64,000 bases of DNA from an uncultured Verrucomicrobiota bacterium (GTDB taxonomy: Bacteria; Verrucomicrobiota; Kiritimatiellia; CAIQIC01; Lenti-01): NCBI GenBank assembly GCA_938003985.1, contig CALKWZ010000076.1, forward strand, positions 15,827 to 79,826, in the 5' to 3' direction. The position numbers and the translations under genes were made by a program. The notes beneath the pieces were generated by a model. The model was given only the letters and a program-made list of their open reading frames with translations, had not been told where the DNA came from and ran no database searches. Below, piece by piece: positions 50,461 to 57,928 of this stretch (position 1 is its first letter; each line of letters starts with the position of its first letter).

Positions 50461-50518
50461 GCGTCAGGGGGCAGGGGACCCGGTATTTTGCGACGGGCAC
50501 CCTGGACCCGCTGGCGCG
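50461..50518. repeat. Imperfect hairpin with ggacccg arms, copy 1
   Basis: GCGTCAGGGGGCAGGGGACCCG pairs imperfectly (about 26 bp) with the reverse of CGGGCACCCTGGACCCGCTG across a gtattttgcga loop. A related hairpin with the same caGSggaccc and gctggacccgc blocks lies at 51543-51587. Here it begins at the end of the zinc-ribbon gene, whose last residues it encodes. Confidence 0.6.
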
Positions 50519-50898
50519 GCATTTTTCCTGCGGTGGACGTAATTCTTCGTCACTCGAAACAGAAGTGCGGCCGAGATGCACCAGAGCAGGGTTGCGCCAG
50601 CCAAGCCGCCCCACGTCCGCGGATCGAGTTCCGGCCGGCATGAGACAAGCCGGGCGCCGACGACGGGCGCGGCAATGAAAACAGGACCAAAGAGCAGCCA
50701 CATCCCGACCAGGACAATCGTCTTCGGCGGACCGGAAACGGCCTGCCGGTAGGCAAACCCTTCCGACTGAATCCGCTCCCACGGCCCGGTAACGGACATG
50801 GCGCTGAGCGGCGCCCCGCATTTCACGCAGAAATCGCGCTCCGCCTCGTTTCTCTCAAGACAGTGCGGACAAGCGATTCGACTTTCGGGTTCGCTCAT
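50464..50898 (-). CDS. Zinc-ribbon membrane protein of unknown function
   Basis: A 144-aa protein. The N-terminus is a zinc ribbon, CPHCLERNEAERDFCVKCGA (CxxC...CxxC). Two membrane helices follow (TIVLVGMWLLFGPVFIAAPV and WGGLAGATLLWCISAALLF), and the end is basic. Such zinc-ribbon-plus-helices proteins are common and mostly uncharacterised. The last ~18 residues come from the hairpin repeat at 50461-50518, so the original C-terminus may have differed. Confidence 0.6.
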   Translation of the reverse strand: MSEPESRIACPHCLERNEAERDFCVKCGAPLSAMSVTGPWERIQSEGFAYRQAVSGPPKTIVLVGMWLLFGPVFIAAPVVGARLVSCRPELDPRTWGGLAGATLLWCISAALLFRVTKNYVHRRKNAAPAGPGCPSQNTGSPAP

Positions 50899-50987
50899 TT
50901 TCTTTTTTCCTATCGAACTCCACCTTCACCGTTTTCAGTCTGCGTCTACGCGGGGTGAAATACGGTACGAGGCGTGGTTGGGTGTTC

Positions 50988-51524
50988 CTAGATTTGTCCT
51001 CCGCATCTGATGAATAGTGCGCCTGTGCCAACCGTGTTTGACGAGGAGGGCGTGAACTTGATTCGGACTGTGTACGCCTGTTTGTCTTGGGGATCGAAGA
51101 AGCTCTTGTCGAGGTCGTACAGATTGAAATCGTCCCGCGACCCGGATGCCCAGATCATTTGATCCGTATTCAGGCTGACTTCCCGGAGAGAGTCGCCTGC
51201 AGTGCCCAGGAGTGTGAGGTTCCAGTGCCCAACATTCGTCTTCTCCTTCGGGCCGTTGATCCCCAAGTAAAGCCCGCAATAGGGGAGAGTTGGCAGGTTG
51301 GCGAGCGTGTATTCTTCGGATGTGGGGCTGTTGAGAGGGAAGGACGGGAAGGATATCTGGTAGCCTCTGATCTTGTACCAGAGGAAGCGAAGGGAAATGT
51401 CTTTCATCTGACCATCTCCCCGATAGGCTGCGATCTCTTGCTTCAGATATGGTCTGTGCTCTGCGGACGCGCAAGCGCATAGCAACACGCACAAGGCCAA
51501 CGCAATTGCCGGTCTGTATTTCAT
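50988..51524 (-). CDS. Putative lipoprotein of unknown function
   Basis: A 178-aa protein with a lipoprotein signal peptide (IALALCVLLCAC, lipidated Cys at about residue 18). The mature part is mixed (LRFLWYKIRGYQISFPSFPL, YCGLYLGINGPKEKTNVGHW, AYTVRIKFTPSSSNTVGTG), suggesting a beta-sandwich on the membrane surface. No family was recognised. GC is lower than in the backbone genes, as in the next gene (Shedu-like), so both may be recent arrivals. Confidence 0.6.
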   Translation of the reverse strand: MKYRPAIALALCVLLCACASAEHRPYLKQEIAAYRGDGQMKDISLRFLWYKIRGYQISFPSFPLNSPTSEEYTLANLPTLPYCGLYLGINGPKEKTNVGHWNLTLLGTAGDSLREVSLNTDQMIWASGSRDDFNLYDLDKSFFDPQDKQAYTVRIKFTPSSSNTVGTGALFIRCGGQI

Positions 51525-51542
51525 GATCTTCGCTTCACGTCA

Positions 51543-51587
51543 CGGGTCAGCGGACCCGACACCTTGTGGCGGGTACGCTGGACCCGC
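51543..51587. repeat. Imperfect hairpin with ggacccg arms, copy 2
   Basis: CGGGTCAGCGGACCCG and GCGGGTACGCTGGACCCGC pair across acaccttgt. It shares the layout of 50461-50518. It lies between the lipoprotein gene and the Shedu-like gene and contains the latter's stop codon (51547-51549). Confidence 0.65.
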
Positions 51588-52227
51588 TTGTTGGCCCTTT
51601 TTTGTTCCCAACGATCATATACTGCATGTCATCATATCGTTTAGCAGTGCTCAATAATCGGTCATAAGTCATGATCTCAATATCATGTTCATATCCATAA
51701 CTGGATCGGATTATGTCGTTTTGTTCTGACAGTGCCGTTCTACGACCGATCATAATATAGTACTTGTAGGTTATATATGTACGCGGATCGCGTAGATACT
51801 TGCCAGAGAAGGTGAGGGGTTCTTTGTCACGTGGTTTATTGAACACGTCGGTAGTTCGCGCTGCGTCAGCAAGCTGATTCCGAAAATCTGTTGGATTAGC
51901 ATGTACATATCTTGCCCAGTCGCCGATTTGTTTTTGCGCATGCCGGAGTCGTGGAGATTCGATACCTTTAGAATTATATATGGCGTCGTCAATTGGTTCT
52001 AGCTCAAGGAAGTGAACCTTCCAGCCAGTCGAATATCCCTGAAGAAGCATAAAGTCGCATCTAAGCGATTTTCCAATGCCAAATTCTGGCAATACATAGT
52101 GCGCGTGTCCCCCACAGTCAAAAAACGCCCAATAGAGAAATTCTGGATTTGCCTTCAAAAATCGCGCAATGCCGCGTTCCCCCGTCGAAGAGGCGAGCGC
52201 TTTCGCTACAATAGAAGTGTTATTCAT
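51547..52227 (-). CDS. Shedu-like (DUF4263) PD-(D/E)XK nuclease, likely antiphage
   Basis: A 226-aa protein resembling the nuclease part of Shedu (SduA) immune proteins. RGIARFLKANPEFL opens the domain; LRCDFMLLQG (D58) and HFLELEPIDDA (E75, E77) form the catalytic core, with Glu where Lys is usual in the ELK form; AQKQIGDWARYVHANP supplies the conserved Gln-x-x-x-Trp helix; YKYYIMIGRRTALSEQNDI and IEIMTYDRLL close it. The ATG at 52225-52227 is preferred over an upstream TTG. The gene is markedly AT-rich against its surroundings, pointing to horizontal transfer. Single-gene Shedu systems nick DNA during phage infection. Confidence 0.78.
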   Translation of the reverse strand: MNNTSIVAKALASSTGERGIARFLKANPEFLYWAFFDCGGHAHYVLPEFGIGKSLRCDFMLLQGYSTGWKVHFLELEPIDDAIYNSKGIESPRLRHAQKQIGDWARYVHANPTDFRNQLADAARTTDVFNKPRDKEPLTFSGKYLRDPRTYITYKYYIMIGRRTALSEQNDIIRSSYGYEHDIEIMTYDRLLSTAKRYDDMQYMIVGNKKGPTSGSSVPATRCRVR

Positions 52228-53018
52228 AATTGTGGCCAACAGTTTTATTCACCCTCCTTCAAGGAGGCTTTACGTGGCGGGGTGAATTTTCCTGAGTGGC
52301 AAAAGGATAGCGGAAAGGTGGGGGTGGGTCAATGGCGCAACGGGCTGCGGGCTTGGGGAATAGGGAGCGGGCGGGCCGGCGTGAACCGAGCGCGAAGGAG
52401 GCTTTATGCCGGTTTGGGGGCGCCGCGCAATGCCTCCTTCGCAAAAGGGGGCTCGCGGGAGGCATTTTTCGGACGAAAATGACCGCGGAGGGCGTTTTCA
52501 GGGCCGAAAATGGCTCGCAACGGGCCTGGATACGGCAAAAACGGGTTGGAAACTACGAAATGCGCGAAAAACGCGAAATTTCGGGTTTGGATCCGAAAAC
52601 GGGGATTTCTAACCGCAAATGAACGCAAATGGACGCAAATGAGGGGTGAAAAACGGCCTGAAAGCGGGGGGGGGCCGAAAAGGTCCATTTGCGTGAATTT
52701 GCGGTCCATTTTCGGCTGGATGAGGCCCGCGGAGGCAAAAAAACGCGAAAAAACGCCTCGCAACGGGCTTGGGCGGGCAGAAAAAGGGGCTATTCAGCAG
52801 GAAAACGGGGAATTTGCAGGAAAACAGGAGGGGATGGAGGGCTTCGTCCTGTTTTCCTGTGTGTTTCCTGTTTTCCTGCTGGGCTGTTGGGGGTGATCGG
52901 ACCTGATTCACCCACGGGGCCAGACTTCGCCAAGGCTTCGTCCGGCAGGCAAGCCCGTGGGGGTCTTGGAGGGCGGAAGAGAGAGTCTGAATATCCAATA
53001 ACCAATGTCGCGAAGGCG
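52228..53018. other. 790-bp repeat-rich region without a credible gene
   Basis: Contains a CCTCC-ttcaa-GGAGG hairpin near 52252-52266, several aaggaggcttta phrases, poly-G runs, a decamer array, near-repeats of tgttttcctg (52848-52879), and a CCCACGGG/CCCGTGGG inverted repeat around 52912-52962. Short open frames in it are made of these repeats (Asn/Lys/Arg-rich, no family) and are not believed. It may mark an old insertion site beside the Shedu-like gene. Confidence 0.5.
52612..52641. repeat. Three tandem decamers of the form RacgcaaatG
   Basis: accgcaaatg, aacgcaaatg and gacgcaaatg follow each other exactly in register at 10-bp steps, one helical turn apart. Confidence 0.8.
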
Positions 53019-53543
53019 CTATTCGACTTCTTGCATGAGGCGGAGGGCTTCGGAGGTGCCGAGCGACTGGAGGCGCGCTTCTTTGCGCTCTTTTTCTTCC
53101 AGCGCCTTGAGGATGGCTTCCTGGAGGGTGTAGTCGCTGCCCGTGGCCTGGATGGCCGCCAGGTCCGCCGGTTCCGCGTTTTTGGCCTGCGCCATGGCGA
53201 TGCCGGCCTGTTTCAGCCGCTGGCGCTGGCGCTCGACCGCGTCGCGCAGGCTGTCCAGCTTGCGCTGGGCGGAAGCGGCCTTTTCTGCGCCGGTGTAGGC
53301 CGCGTCGACGTCCGCGAGCAGGTCGCGCAGTTCTTCCGTCGCCGCGCTTTTTTCGGGGCCGGGCTCCATCCGGTTGATCTGCCGGATCAAGAGATCGGCC
53401 TGGCCGAACCGGGCATCGAGTTCGTCGGCGCGGGTCGCGGCGGCCGGCGGCGCGGCCGAATCCGGCGGCGCATCCTGGGCCAGGGCCGGAACCGTTCCGG
53501 ACAGGAGCGCCAGAAGAATCGTCGCCGGAATTCGCTGCGTCAT
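53019..53543 (-). CDS. Exported coiled-coil protein of unknown function
   Basis: A 174-aa protein. A signal peptide (TQRIPATILLALLSGTVPAL then AQ) and a Pro/Ala linker are followed by an almost wholly helical, charged region (RADELDARFGQADLLIRQIN, RKLDSLRDAVERQRQRLKQA, LKALEEKERKEARLQSLGTS) with heptad character. No family was recognised. It is the second of two minus-strand genes after the endonuclease I gene (26 bp gap). Confidence 0.6.
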   Translation of the reverse strand: MTQRIPATILLALLSGTVPALAQDAPPDSAAPPAAATRADELDARFGQADLLIRQINRMEPGPEKSAATEELRDLLADVDAAYTGAEKAASAQRKLDSLRDAVERQRQRLKQAGIAMAQAKNAEPADLAAIQATGSDYTLQEAILKALEEKERKEARLQSLGTSEALRLMQEVE

Positions 53544-53569
53544 GGTCGGCTTTCGGTTTGCGGAGGGGT

Positions 53570-55375
53570 TCAGGGGCGGAGGGCGCGGAGATGGTAGAAG
53601 GTGGCGGCGCCGGTGGGGGCGACGGGGAAGCGGAGGGTGCCGGACTGGAGGCGGTTGGTTTCGGCGACTTGGCGCCAGACGATGTCGTTGCTGCCGTACT
53701 GGCCTTCGTAGAGCCGCCAGACGGAACCGGAGGAGAGCGCCCCGCAGACGATTTCCGTGGGCGCGAGGGTGGCGGCGAAGACGGAATGGCGGTCGTTGGT
53801 GGCGGTGCCGGCGATGATTTCGTGGGTGTCGGTGACGCCGTCGCCGTCGGAATCGGTGCCGAAGATTTCCTCGACCCATTCGGGATGGTCGACGTACGGG
53901 TTGCGGTTGGACTGGTAGTTGAAGTAGATGAGGTCGTTCTTGTTGCTTTCGAAGGCGTCGGGGGGATCCAGGGCATGCCAGAGCAGGAGGGTCGTCAGCT
54001 TGCCCATGGAGTTGGTATGGGACGGATCGTCGGAGAACCAGAGGGCGGAAGTTTTGTCGGCGGTGCCGTCGTAGCGGGTGGCCATGTAGAAGATGGCGCG
54101 GGCGACGTTGCCCTTGGAGGCGGGCGGCGGCTCGAAGGAGTTGGAATCCATGGACGTCAGCGGGGCGACGTTGGTGGCGGGCGCGCGGTAGCCGGGGTCG
54201 AGGGGATCGCTTTCGTCGAAGTAGAGGTTGCCGCGGAGGGCGTTGGCCCCGATGTGTTCGGCGAAGAGATTGTGGACGTCGACCTGGTCGGGGCCGTCGT
54301 TGCCGAGGCCGCGCGATTCGGGCCAGCCGTGTTCCTTGTTCCAACCGTTGGGGGCGTTGTTGTAGGCGGATTTGGGGAGGGAGGACGTGGGGTTGTAGAG
54401 GAGCAGGACGTTGTCGGGGTTGGCGGGATCGGTGTGCAGGACCTTCATCGCGTCGTTTTCCTGCGTGTCGTTGAGCTGGCGCGTGCCGAGGGAAACGATT
54501 TCATGGAGCTTGGCGCGGAGGGCGGTGCCGGTGAGGCCGAGGGCGTAGTGGTAGTAGGGATAGATGGGGGTGACGTCGACGGTGAAGGTGCGCGAGTTGG
54601 TCCCGTCCTTGTCGCCGGCGTAGAAGGCGATTTCTTGCGTGCCGGTCTGGGCGGACGTGGGCCGCCAGGAGAAGGCGGCAACGAGCGGGGCGGCGCCGGT
54701 GGCGCCGGCGAAGGTCGCGCCGGCGGGCAGGCCGGCGGCCCACAGGCGGACGTCGTCGACGTTGGGTTCGGTGGCGGTGACGGTGAGCTGGACGAGGTTG
54801 CTGTAGGCGGTCAGCACGAAGTTGGTGTCGGGGGCGAAGAAAAGCGCCGGCGGTTCCGGCGCGGCCCCGCCGTAGGAAGTCCAGGCGAGGTTGTCGATGG
54901 CGACCTGGCCGGCGGAGAAACTGCCCTGCTGGATCTTGAGGGTGAAATTGCCGCCGACGTGGATGGGCAGGTCGACGACGTGGTTGGTGACGTTCTGGAC
55001 GCCGCCGGTGATGGTGTAGCGGACGACGTCGTTGATCAAGATGTCGAAATCGCAGGTGCTGGCGAACATCCTCATCCAGTCGAACGAGAGGGTGCCGCAA
55101 CCGCCGGCGATGGTGCCGGAAACGACGTGGGCGGCGGGCGTCTGGCCCTTGTGGAGGCCGGGGGTCCGGGGCGGGCCGATGATTTTGTCGCCGCGGCACT
55201 GGTGGAAGGTCCACGTGGAACTGTCCTGGCCGGCGAACGTGCCGTTGGTGTAGGTGCTGCCCGTGATGGGGAAATTGTTGAAGTTCTCGGATCCAGCGGC
55301 CCGCGCGGCCGTTCCGGCGGCCAGCCATGCGGCGGCGCAGAGGGCCGGGAACCAGATTCGGAGCGATCGCGACAT
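53570..55375 (-). CDS. Secreted endonuclease I family protein
   Basis: A 601-aa exported protein. The signal peptide is RIWFPALCAAAWLAAGTAARA-like. Residues about 30-185 form a jelly-roll 'choice-of-anchor' type domain (FDWMRMFASTCDFDILINDV), residues about 190-270 an Ig-like domain, and residues about 280-500 an endonuclease I (EndA/NucM) domain with the catalytic segment NGWNKEHGWPESRGLGND, DQVDVHNLF and SKGNVARAIFYMATRYDG. A calcium-type DSDGDGVTDTHE follows and the C-terminus is a small beta domain. It should cut extracellular DNA or RNA without sequence preference. The ATG is at 55373-55375. Confidence 0.88.
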   Translation of the reverse strand: MSRSLRIWFPALCAAAWLAAGTAARAAGSENFNNFPITGSTYTNGTFAGQDSSTWTFHQCRGDKIIGPPRTPGLHKGQTPAAHVVSGTIAGGCGTLSFDWMRMFASTCDFDILINDVVRYTITGGVQNVTNHVVDLPIHVGGNFTLKIQQGSFSAGQVAIDNLAWTSYGGAAPEPPALFFAPDTNFVLTAYSNLVQLTVTATEPNVDDVRLWAAGLPAGATFAGATGAAPLVAAFSWRPTSAQTGTQEIAFYAGDKDGTNSRTFTVDVTPIYPYYHYALGLTGTALRAKLHEIVSLGTRQLNDTQENDAMKVLHTDPANPDNVLLLYNPTSSLPKSAYNNAPNGWNKEHGWPESRGLGNDGPDQVDVHNLFAEHIGANALRGNLYFDESDPLDPGYRAPATNVAPLTSMDSNSFEPPPASKGNVARAIFYMATRYDGTADKTSALWFSDDPSHTNSMGKLTTLLLWHALDPPDAFESNKNDLIYFNYQSNRNPYVDHPEWVEEIFGTDSDGDGVTDTHEIIAGTATNDRHSVFAATLAPTEIVCGALSSGSVWRLYEGQYGSNDIVWRQVAETNRLQSGTLRFPVAPTGAATFYHLRALRP

Positions 55376-55436
55376 ACGAAACAAGCATACCGACTTGCCG
55401 GCCAAACGCCACCGAAAAGGGCCGGACGCGGGCACG

Positions 55437-55464
55437 AAAAAACCGGAGGCCGCAGCCTCCGGTT
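55437..55464 (-). terminator. Intrinsic terminator after the small lipoprotein gene
   Basis: On the minus strand AACCGGAGGC-tgcg-GCCTCCGGTT is followed by a run of T residues. It begins 16 bp after the stop at 55480. Confidence 0.85.
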
Positions 55465-55479
55465 CGCGGAGCGGGAGCG

Positions 55480-55782
55480 CTACTCCCACTGGATTTCGTC
55501 GCGCTCGATGTCGACGAACACGACGTAGCGGTCGGTCGAGGCGAAGCCGAGCTTGACGTACTTGTCCGGCTCCCAGGCGTAGTCGACGTCGCGGATGCCG
55601 GTCATTTTCCGCCGCTGGCCGGGGGCCAGGGCGAAGCCCGTCCATTCGATGGACAGCGAGGTGACGACGATCGTGTAGGAAGAGGAGTTGATGAATTCGA
55701 GCGGCTGCTCGTCGTAGTCTTCGCAGCCGGCCAAGGCCGCCGCCATCAGGACCGTCAACAGGACCAGCAAGGCTTTTTTCAT
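55480..55782 (-). CDS. Small lipoprotein of unknown function
   Basis: A 100-aa protein with a lipoprotein signal (VLLTVLMAAALAGC) and an 80-residue mature domain of beta character (LEFINSSSYTIVVTSLSIEW, YVKLGFASTDRYVVFVDIER). No family was recognised with confidence. It is followed by its own terminator, so it is probably a single transcript. Confidence 0.65.
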   Translation of the reverse strand: MKKALLVLLTVLMAAALAGCEDYDEQPLEFINSSSYTIVVTSLSIEWTGFALAPGQRRKMTGIRDVDYAWEPDKYVKLGFASTDRYVVFVDIERDEIQWE

Positions 55783-55829
55783 GCGCGTCTCCCTCTATGG
55801 CGGAAGTATGCGCCCGGGGGCCGCGCGCG

Positions 55830-56384
55830 TCAAGGGGCCTCTGCCGCCGGAACTTCGGTTTTCTTGGCGATGCGGGTGGCGTCGTACAGCACGCCGAAGC
55901 CGAACCGTTCCCGCACGGCCTGGAATTCCACGACGGCCTTTTCGCCGGTCATGGGCAGCCAGCCGGCCGGTTCCCACTGGGTCCGGCGGCTGGAGGAAAA
56001 CTTGACGGCCTGGCCCGATTCCAGTTGGCCGATGATGCCGGACTTGCCTTTTTCCACGATGGTGACGACGGCGGGGCTGGCCAGATCGGCGATGGTGCTC
56101 GGGCCGGCCTCGACCAGCTTGGCCTGGGTGACTTCCAGCTGGCCCTTGTTTACGACGAAGGTCACGTCCACCTTGTCGCCGACCGTCGGCCGCCAGGTGA
56201 CGGGCTCGTACATGGTTTGCCGGGCGGAGAGGTGGAAAAGGCGCAGGGTGCCGTCCTGGTCGAGGGTGAAGGTGCCGCGGGCGCAGGCCTGGACTTGCCC
56301 GGCCGCCTGATCGGCGCCAGCCGTTCCCGGCAGGACGAGGGCGAGCAACAAGGCGGCGAAGATGCCCAACCGAACAGATCTCAT
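55830..56384 (-). CDS. Exported protein with a duplicated ~65-residue domain
   Basis: A 184-aa protein. aaggag lies 6 bases before the ATG at 56382-56384, and a signal peptide follows (LGIFAALLLALVLPGTAGA). The mature part is two similar units: GTFTLDQDGTLRLFHLSARQ with TMYEPVTWRPTVGDKVDVTF, and GIIGQLESGQAVKFSSSRRT with QWEPAGWLPMTGEKAVVEFQ. The shared 'WEP..W.P..G.K..V.F' pattern shows an internal duplication, perhaps of an OB-like barrel. Function is unknown. Confidence 0.65.
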   Translation of the reverse strand: MRSVRLGIFAALLLALVLPGTAGADQAAGQVQACARGTFTLDQDGTLRLFHLSARQTMYEPVTWRPTVGDKVDVTFVVNKGQLEVTQAKLVEAGPSTIADLASPAVVTIVEKGKSGIIGQLESGQAVKFSSSRRTQWEPAGWLPMTGEKAVVEFQAVRERFGFGVLYDATRIAKKTEVPAAEAP

Positions 56385-56508
56385 GGCGTGCTCCTTTGCG
56401 GATGGTTCTCGATTTCCAGGCGCACTGTAGCAGGTGCGCGGCCGGCAGCGCAATCCCCGCGACGCGCCGACCGGTGGAAAACCGCGCGCGGCGTCCGGGC
56501 CGGGGACG

Positions 56509-56590
56509 TGGTCGGGAGGGGACTCGAACCCCTACTCCTTGCGGAACCAGCTCCTAAGGCTGGCGCGTCTGCCAATTTCGCCACCCGACC
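56509..56590 (-). tRNA. tRNA-Leu (UAG anticodon)
   Basis: The minus strand begins GGTCGGGTGGCGAAATTGGC, has the anticodon arm CCAGCCTTAGGAGCTGG (UAG), a class II variable arm, GGTTCGAGTCC, and ends CCCGACC-A. The following bases are not CCA, so the CCA tail must be added enzymatically, unlike the tRNA-Ser and tRNA-Leu(CAA) genes in this window. Confidence 0.93.
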
Positions 56591-56717
56591 AGCGGTGCGG
56601 CGTGCATTAGAGAGCCCGCGCGGGCGGATTTCAAGCCATTTGCACGGGCGCGTTTTGGGGTTTGTCGGATGCGGGGCGGGGATGGTAATGTCCAAGGGTT
56701 TTAGTGGAGGAAACACG

Positions 56718-57152
56718 ATGGCGACCATTTACGACTCGAAAGACATCCTGGGCATCCTGCCGCACCGGTACCCGTTTATCCTGGTGGACCGGATCGTGGA
56801 GTGCAACGACAAGGACTGGATCGTCGGGCTCAAGAACGTCGCGGCGAACGAGCCGTGTTTCCAGGGCCATTTCCCCGGGCAGCCGATCTTCCCGGGCGTC
56901 CTGCAGCTCGAAGCCATGGCCCAGACGGCCGGCATCCTGCTCAACAAGGTGCTGGGGTCGGAGGGCAAGGTGGCCTATTACCTCGGGGTGGACGGCGCGA
57001 AATTCCGCCGGATGGTGGTGCCGGGCGACCAGCTGCGGATGGAAATCAAGTTCCTGAAGCTGCGCCTGGGCATGGCGAAGGTCGAAGGCCGCGCGCTGGT
57101 GGACGGCGAGCTGGCCTGCGAGGCGACGATGATGTTCGGCGGGGGAAAATAA
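56718..57152 (+). CDS. fabZ: 3-hydroxyacyl-ACP dehydratase
   Basis: A 144-aa hot-dog-fold enzyme that removes water from 3-hydroxyacyl-ACP in fatty-acid elongation. ILPHRYPFILVDRI holds the catalytic His, and GHFPGQPIFPGVLQLEAMAQ holds the catalytic Glu. ggagg lies 7 bases before the ATG. Its stop overlaps the lpxA start (TAATG), the common pairing that balances fatty-acid and lipid A synthesis from the shared 3-hydroxyacyl-ACP. Confidence 0.96.
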   Translation: MATIYDSKDILGILPHRYPFILVDRIVECNDKDWIVGLKNVAANEPCFQGHFPGQPIFPGVLQLEAMAQTAGILLNKVLGSEGKVAYYLGVDGAKFRRMVVPGDQLRMEIKFLKLRLGMAKVEGRALVDGELACEATMMFGGGK

Positions 57153-57928
57153 TGGCCACGACGATCCATCCGCTGGCGGTGGTCGAACCCGGCGCGGAGC
57201 TGGGCGTCGACGTGGCGATCGGCCCCTTTTGCCGCGTGGGCCCCCACGCGCGCCTGGGCGACCGCGTGGCGTTGCGTTCCCACGTCAGCGTGGACGGCCA
57301 CGCGACGCTGGGCGCCGGTTGCGAGGTCTGGCCGTTCGCCAGCGTCGGCGGCAAGACGCAGGACCTGAAGTACAAGGGCGGCGCGCCGCGCCTGGCCGTG
57401 GGCGACAACACCGTGATCCGCGAGTGCGCCACGCTCAACTGCGCGACGTTCGACGGCGGCGAAACCCGCGTGGGTTCGAAATGCCTGATCATGGCCTATT
57501 GCCACGTGGCGCACGACTGCCTCGTCGGCGACCGCGTCATCATGGCCAACAACGCGACGTTGGCGGGGCACGTGATCGTCGAGGACGACGCGATCATCGG
57601 CGGCCTGACGGGCATCCACCAGTTCGTGCGCATCGGCCGCATGAGCATCCTGGGCGGCACCACCAAGGCGGTCAAGGACGTGCCGCCGTTCATGATGGCC
57701 GACGGCGATCCGCTGAAGGTCTATGGCCCGAACAAGGTCGGGCTGGAGCGGCACGGCGTGTCGGCCGAAGCCCAGCAGGCGCTGAAAACGGCCTACAAGA
57801 TCGTGTTCCGGATGGATCTGACCACGGACAAGGCGCTGGAGCGCATCGCGGCGGAATTGCCGGACCTGCCGGAAATCCGGCAGTTCGCCGATTTCATCCG
57901 CACGAGCGAACGAGGAATCTCCCGATGA
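57152..57928 (+). CDS. lpxA: UDP-N-acetylglucosamine acyltransferase
   Basis: A 258-aa left-handed beta-helix enzyme, the first step of lipid A synthesis. Hexapeptide repeats run from IHPLAVVEPGAELGVDVAIG to about residue 185. The key residues are in LIMAYCHVAHDCLVGDRVIM (the catalytic His of AHDC) and GGLTGIHQFVRIGRMSILGG. A helical C-terminal domain (GLERHGVSAEAQQALKTAYK) completes the family layout. Its product feeds the pathway that the waaA product later extends. Confidence 0.96.
   Translation: MATTIHPLAVVEPGAELGVDVAIGPFCRVGPHARLGDRVALRSHVSVDGHATLGAGCEVWPFASVGGKTQDLKYKGGAPRLAVGDNTVIRECATLNCATFDGGETRVGSKCLIMAYCHVAHDCLVGDRVIMANNATLAGHVIVEDDAIIGGLTGIHQFVRIGRMSILGGTTKAVKDVPPFMMADGDPLKVYGPNKVGLERHGVSAEAQQALKTAYKIVFRMDLTTDKALERIAAELPDLPEIRQFADFIRTSERGISR

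Noticed and set aside
50461..51587. Hairpins considered as integron attC sites with cassette genes
   Set aside because: No RYYYAAC/GTTRRRY core pair at the ends, other gaps in the gene run lack such hairpins, and no integrase is present.
52510..52896. Possible 128-aa protein in the repeat-rich gap
   Set aside because: Its codons are the decamer and poly-G repeats read in frame. There is no ribosome site and no family.
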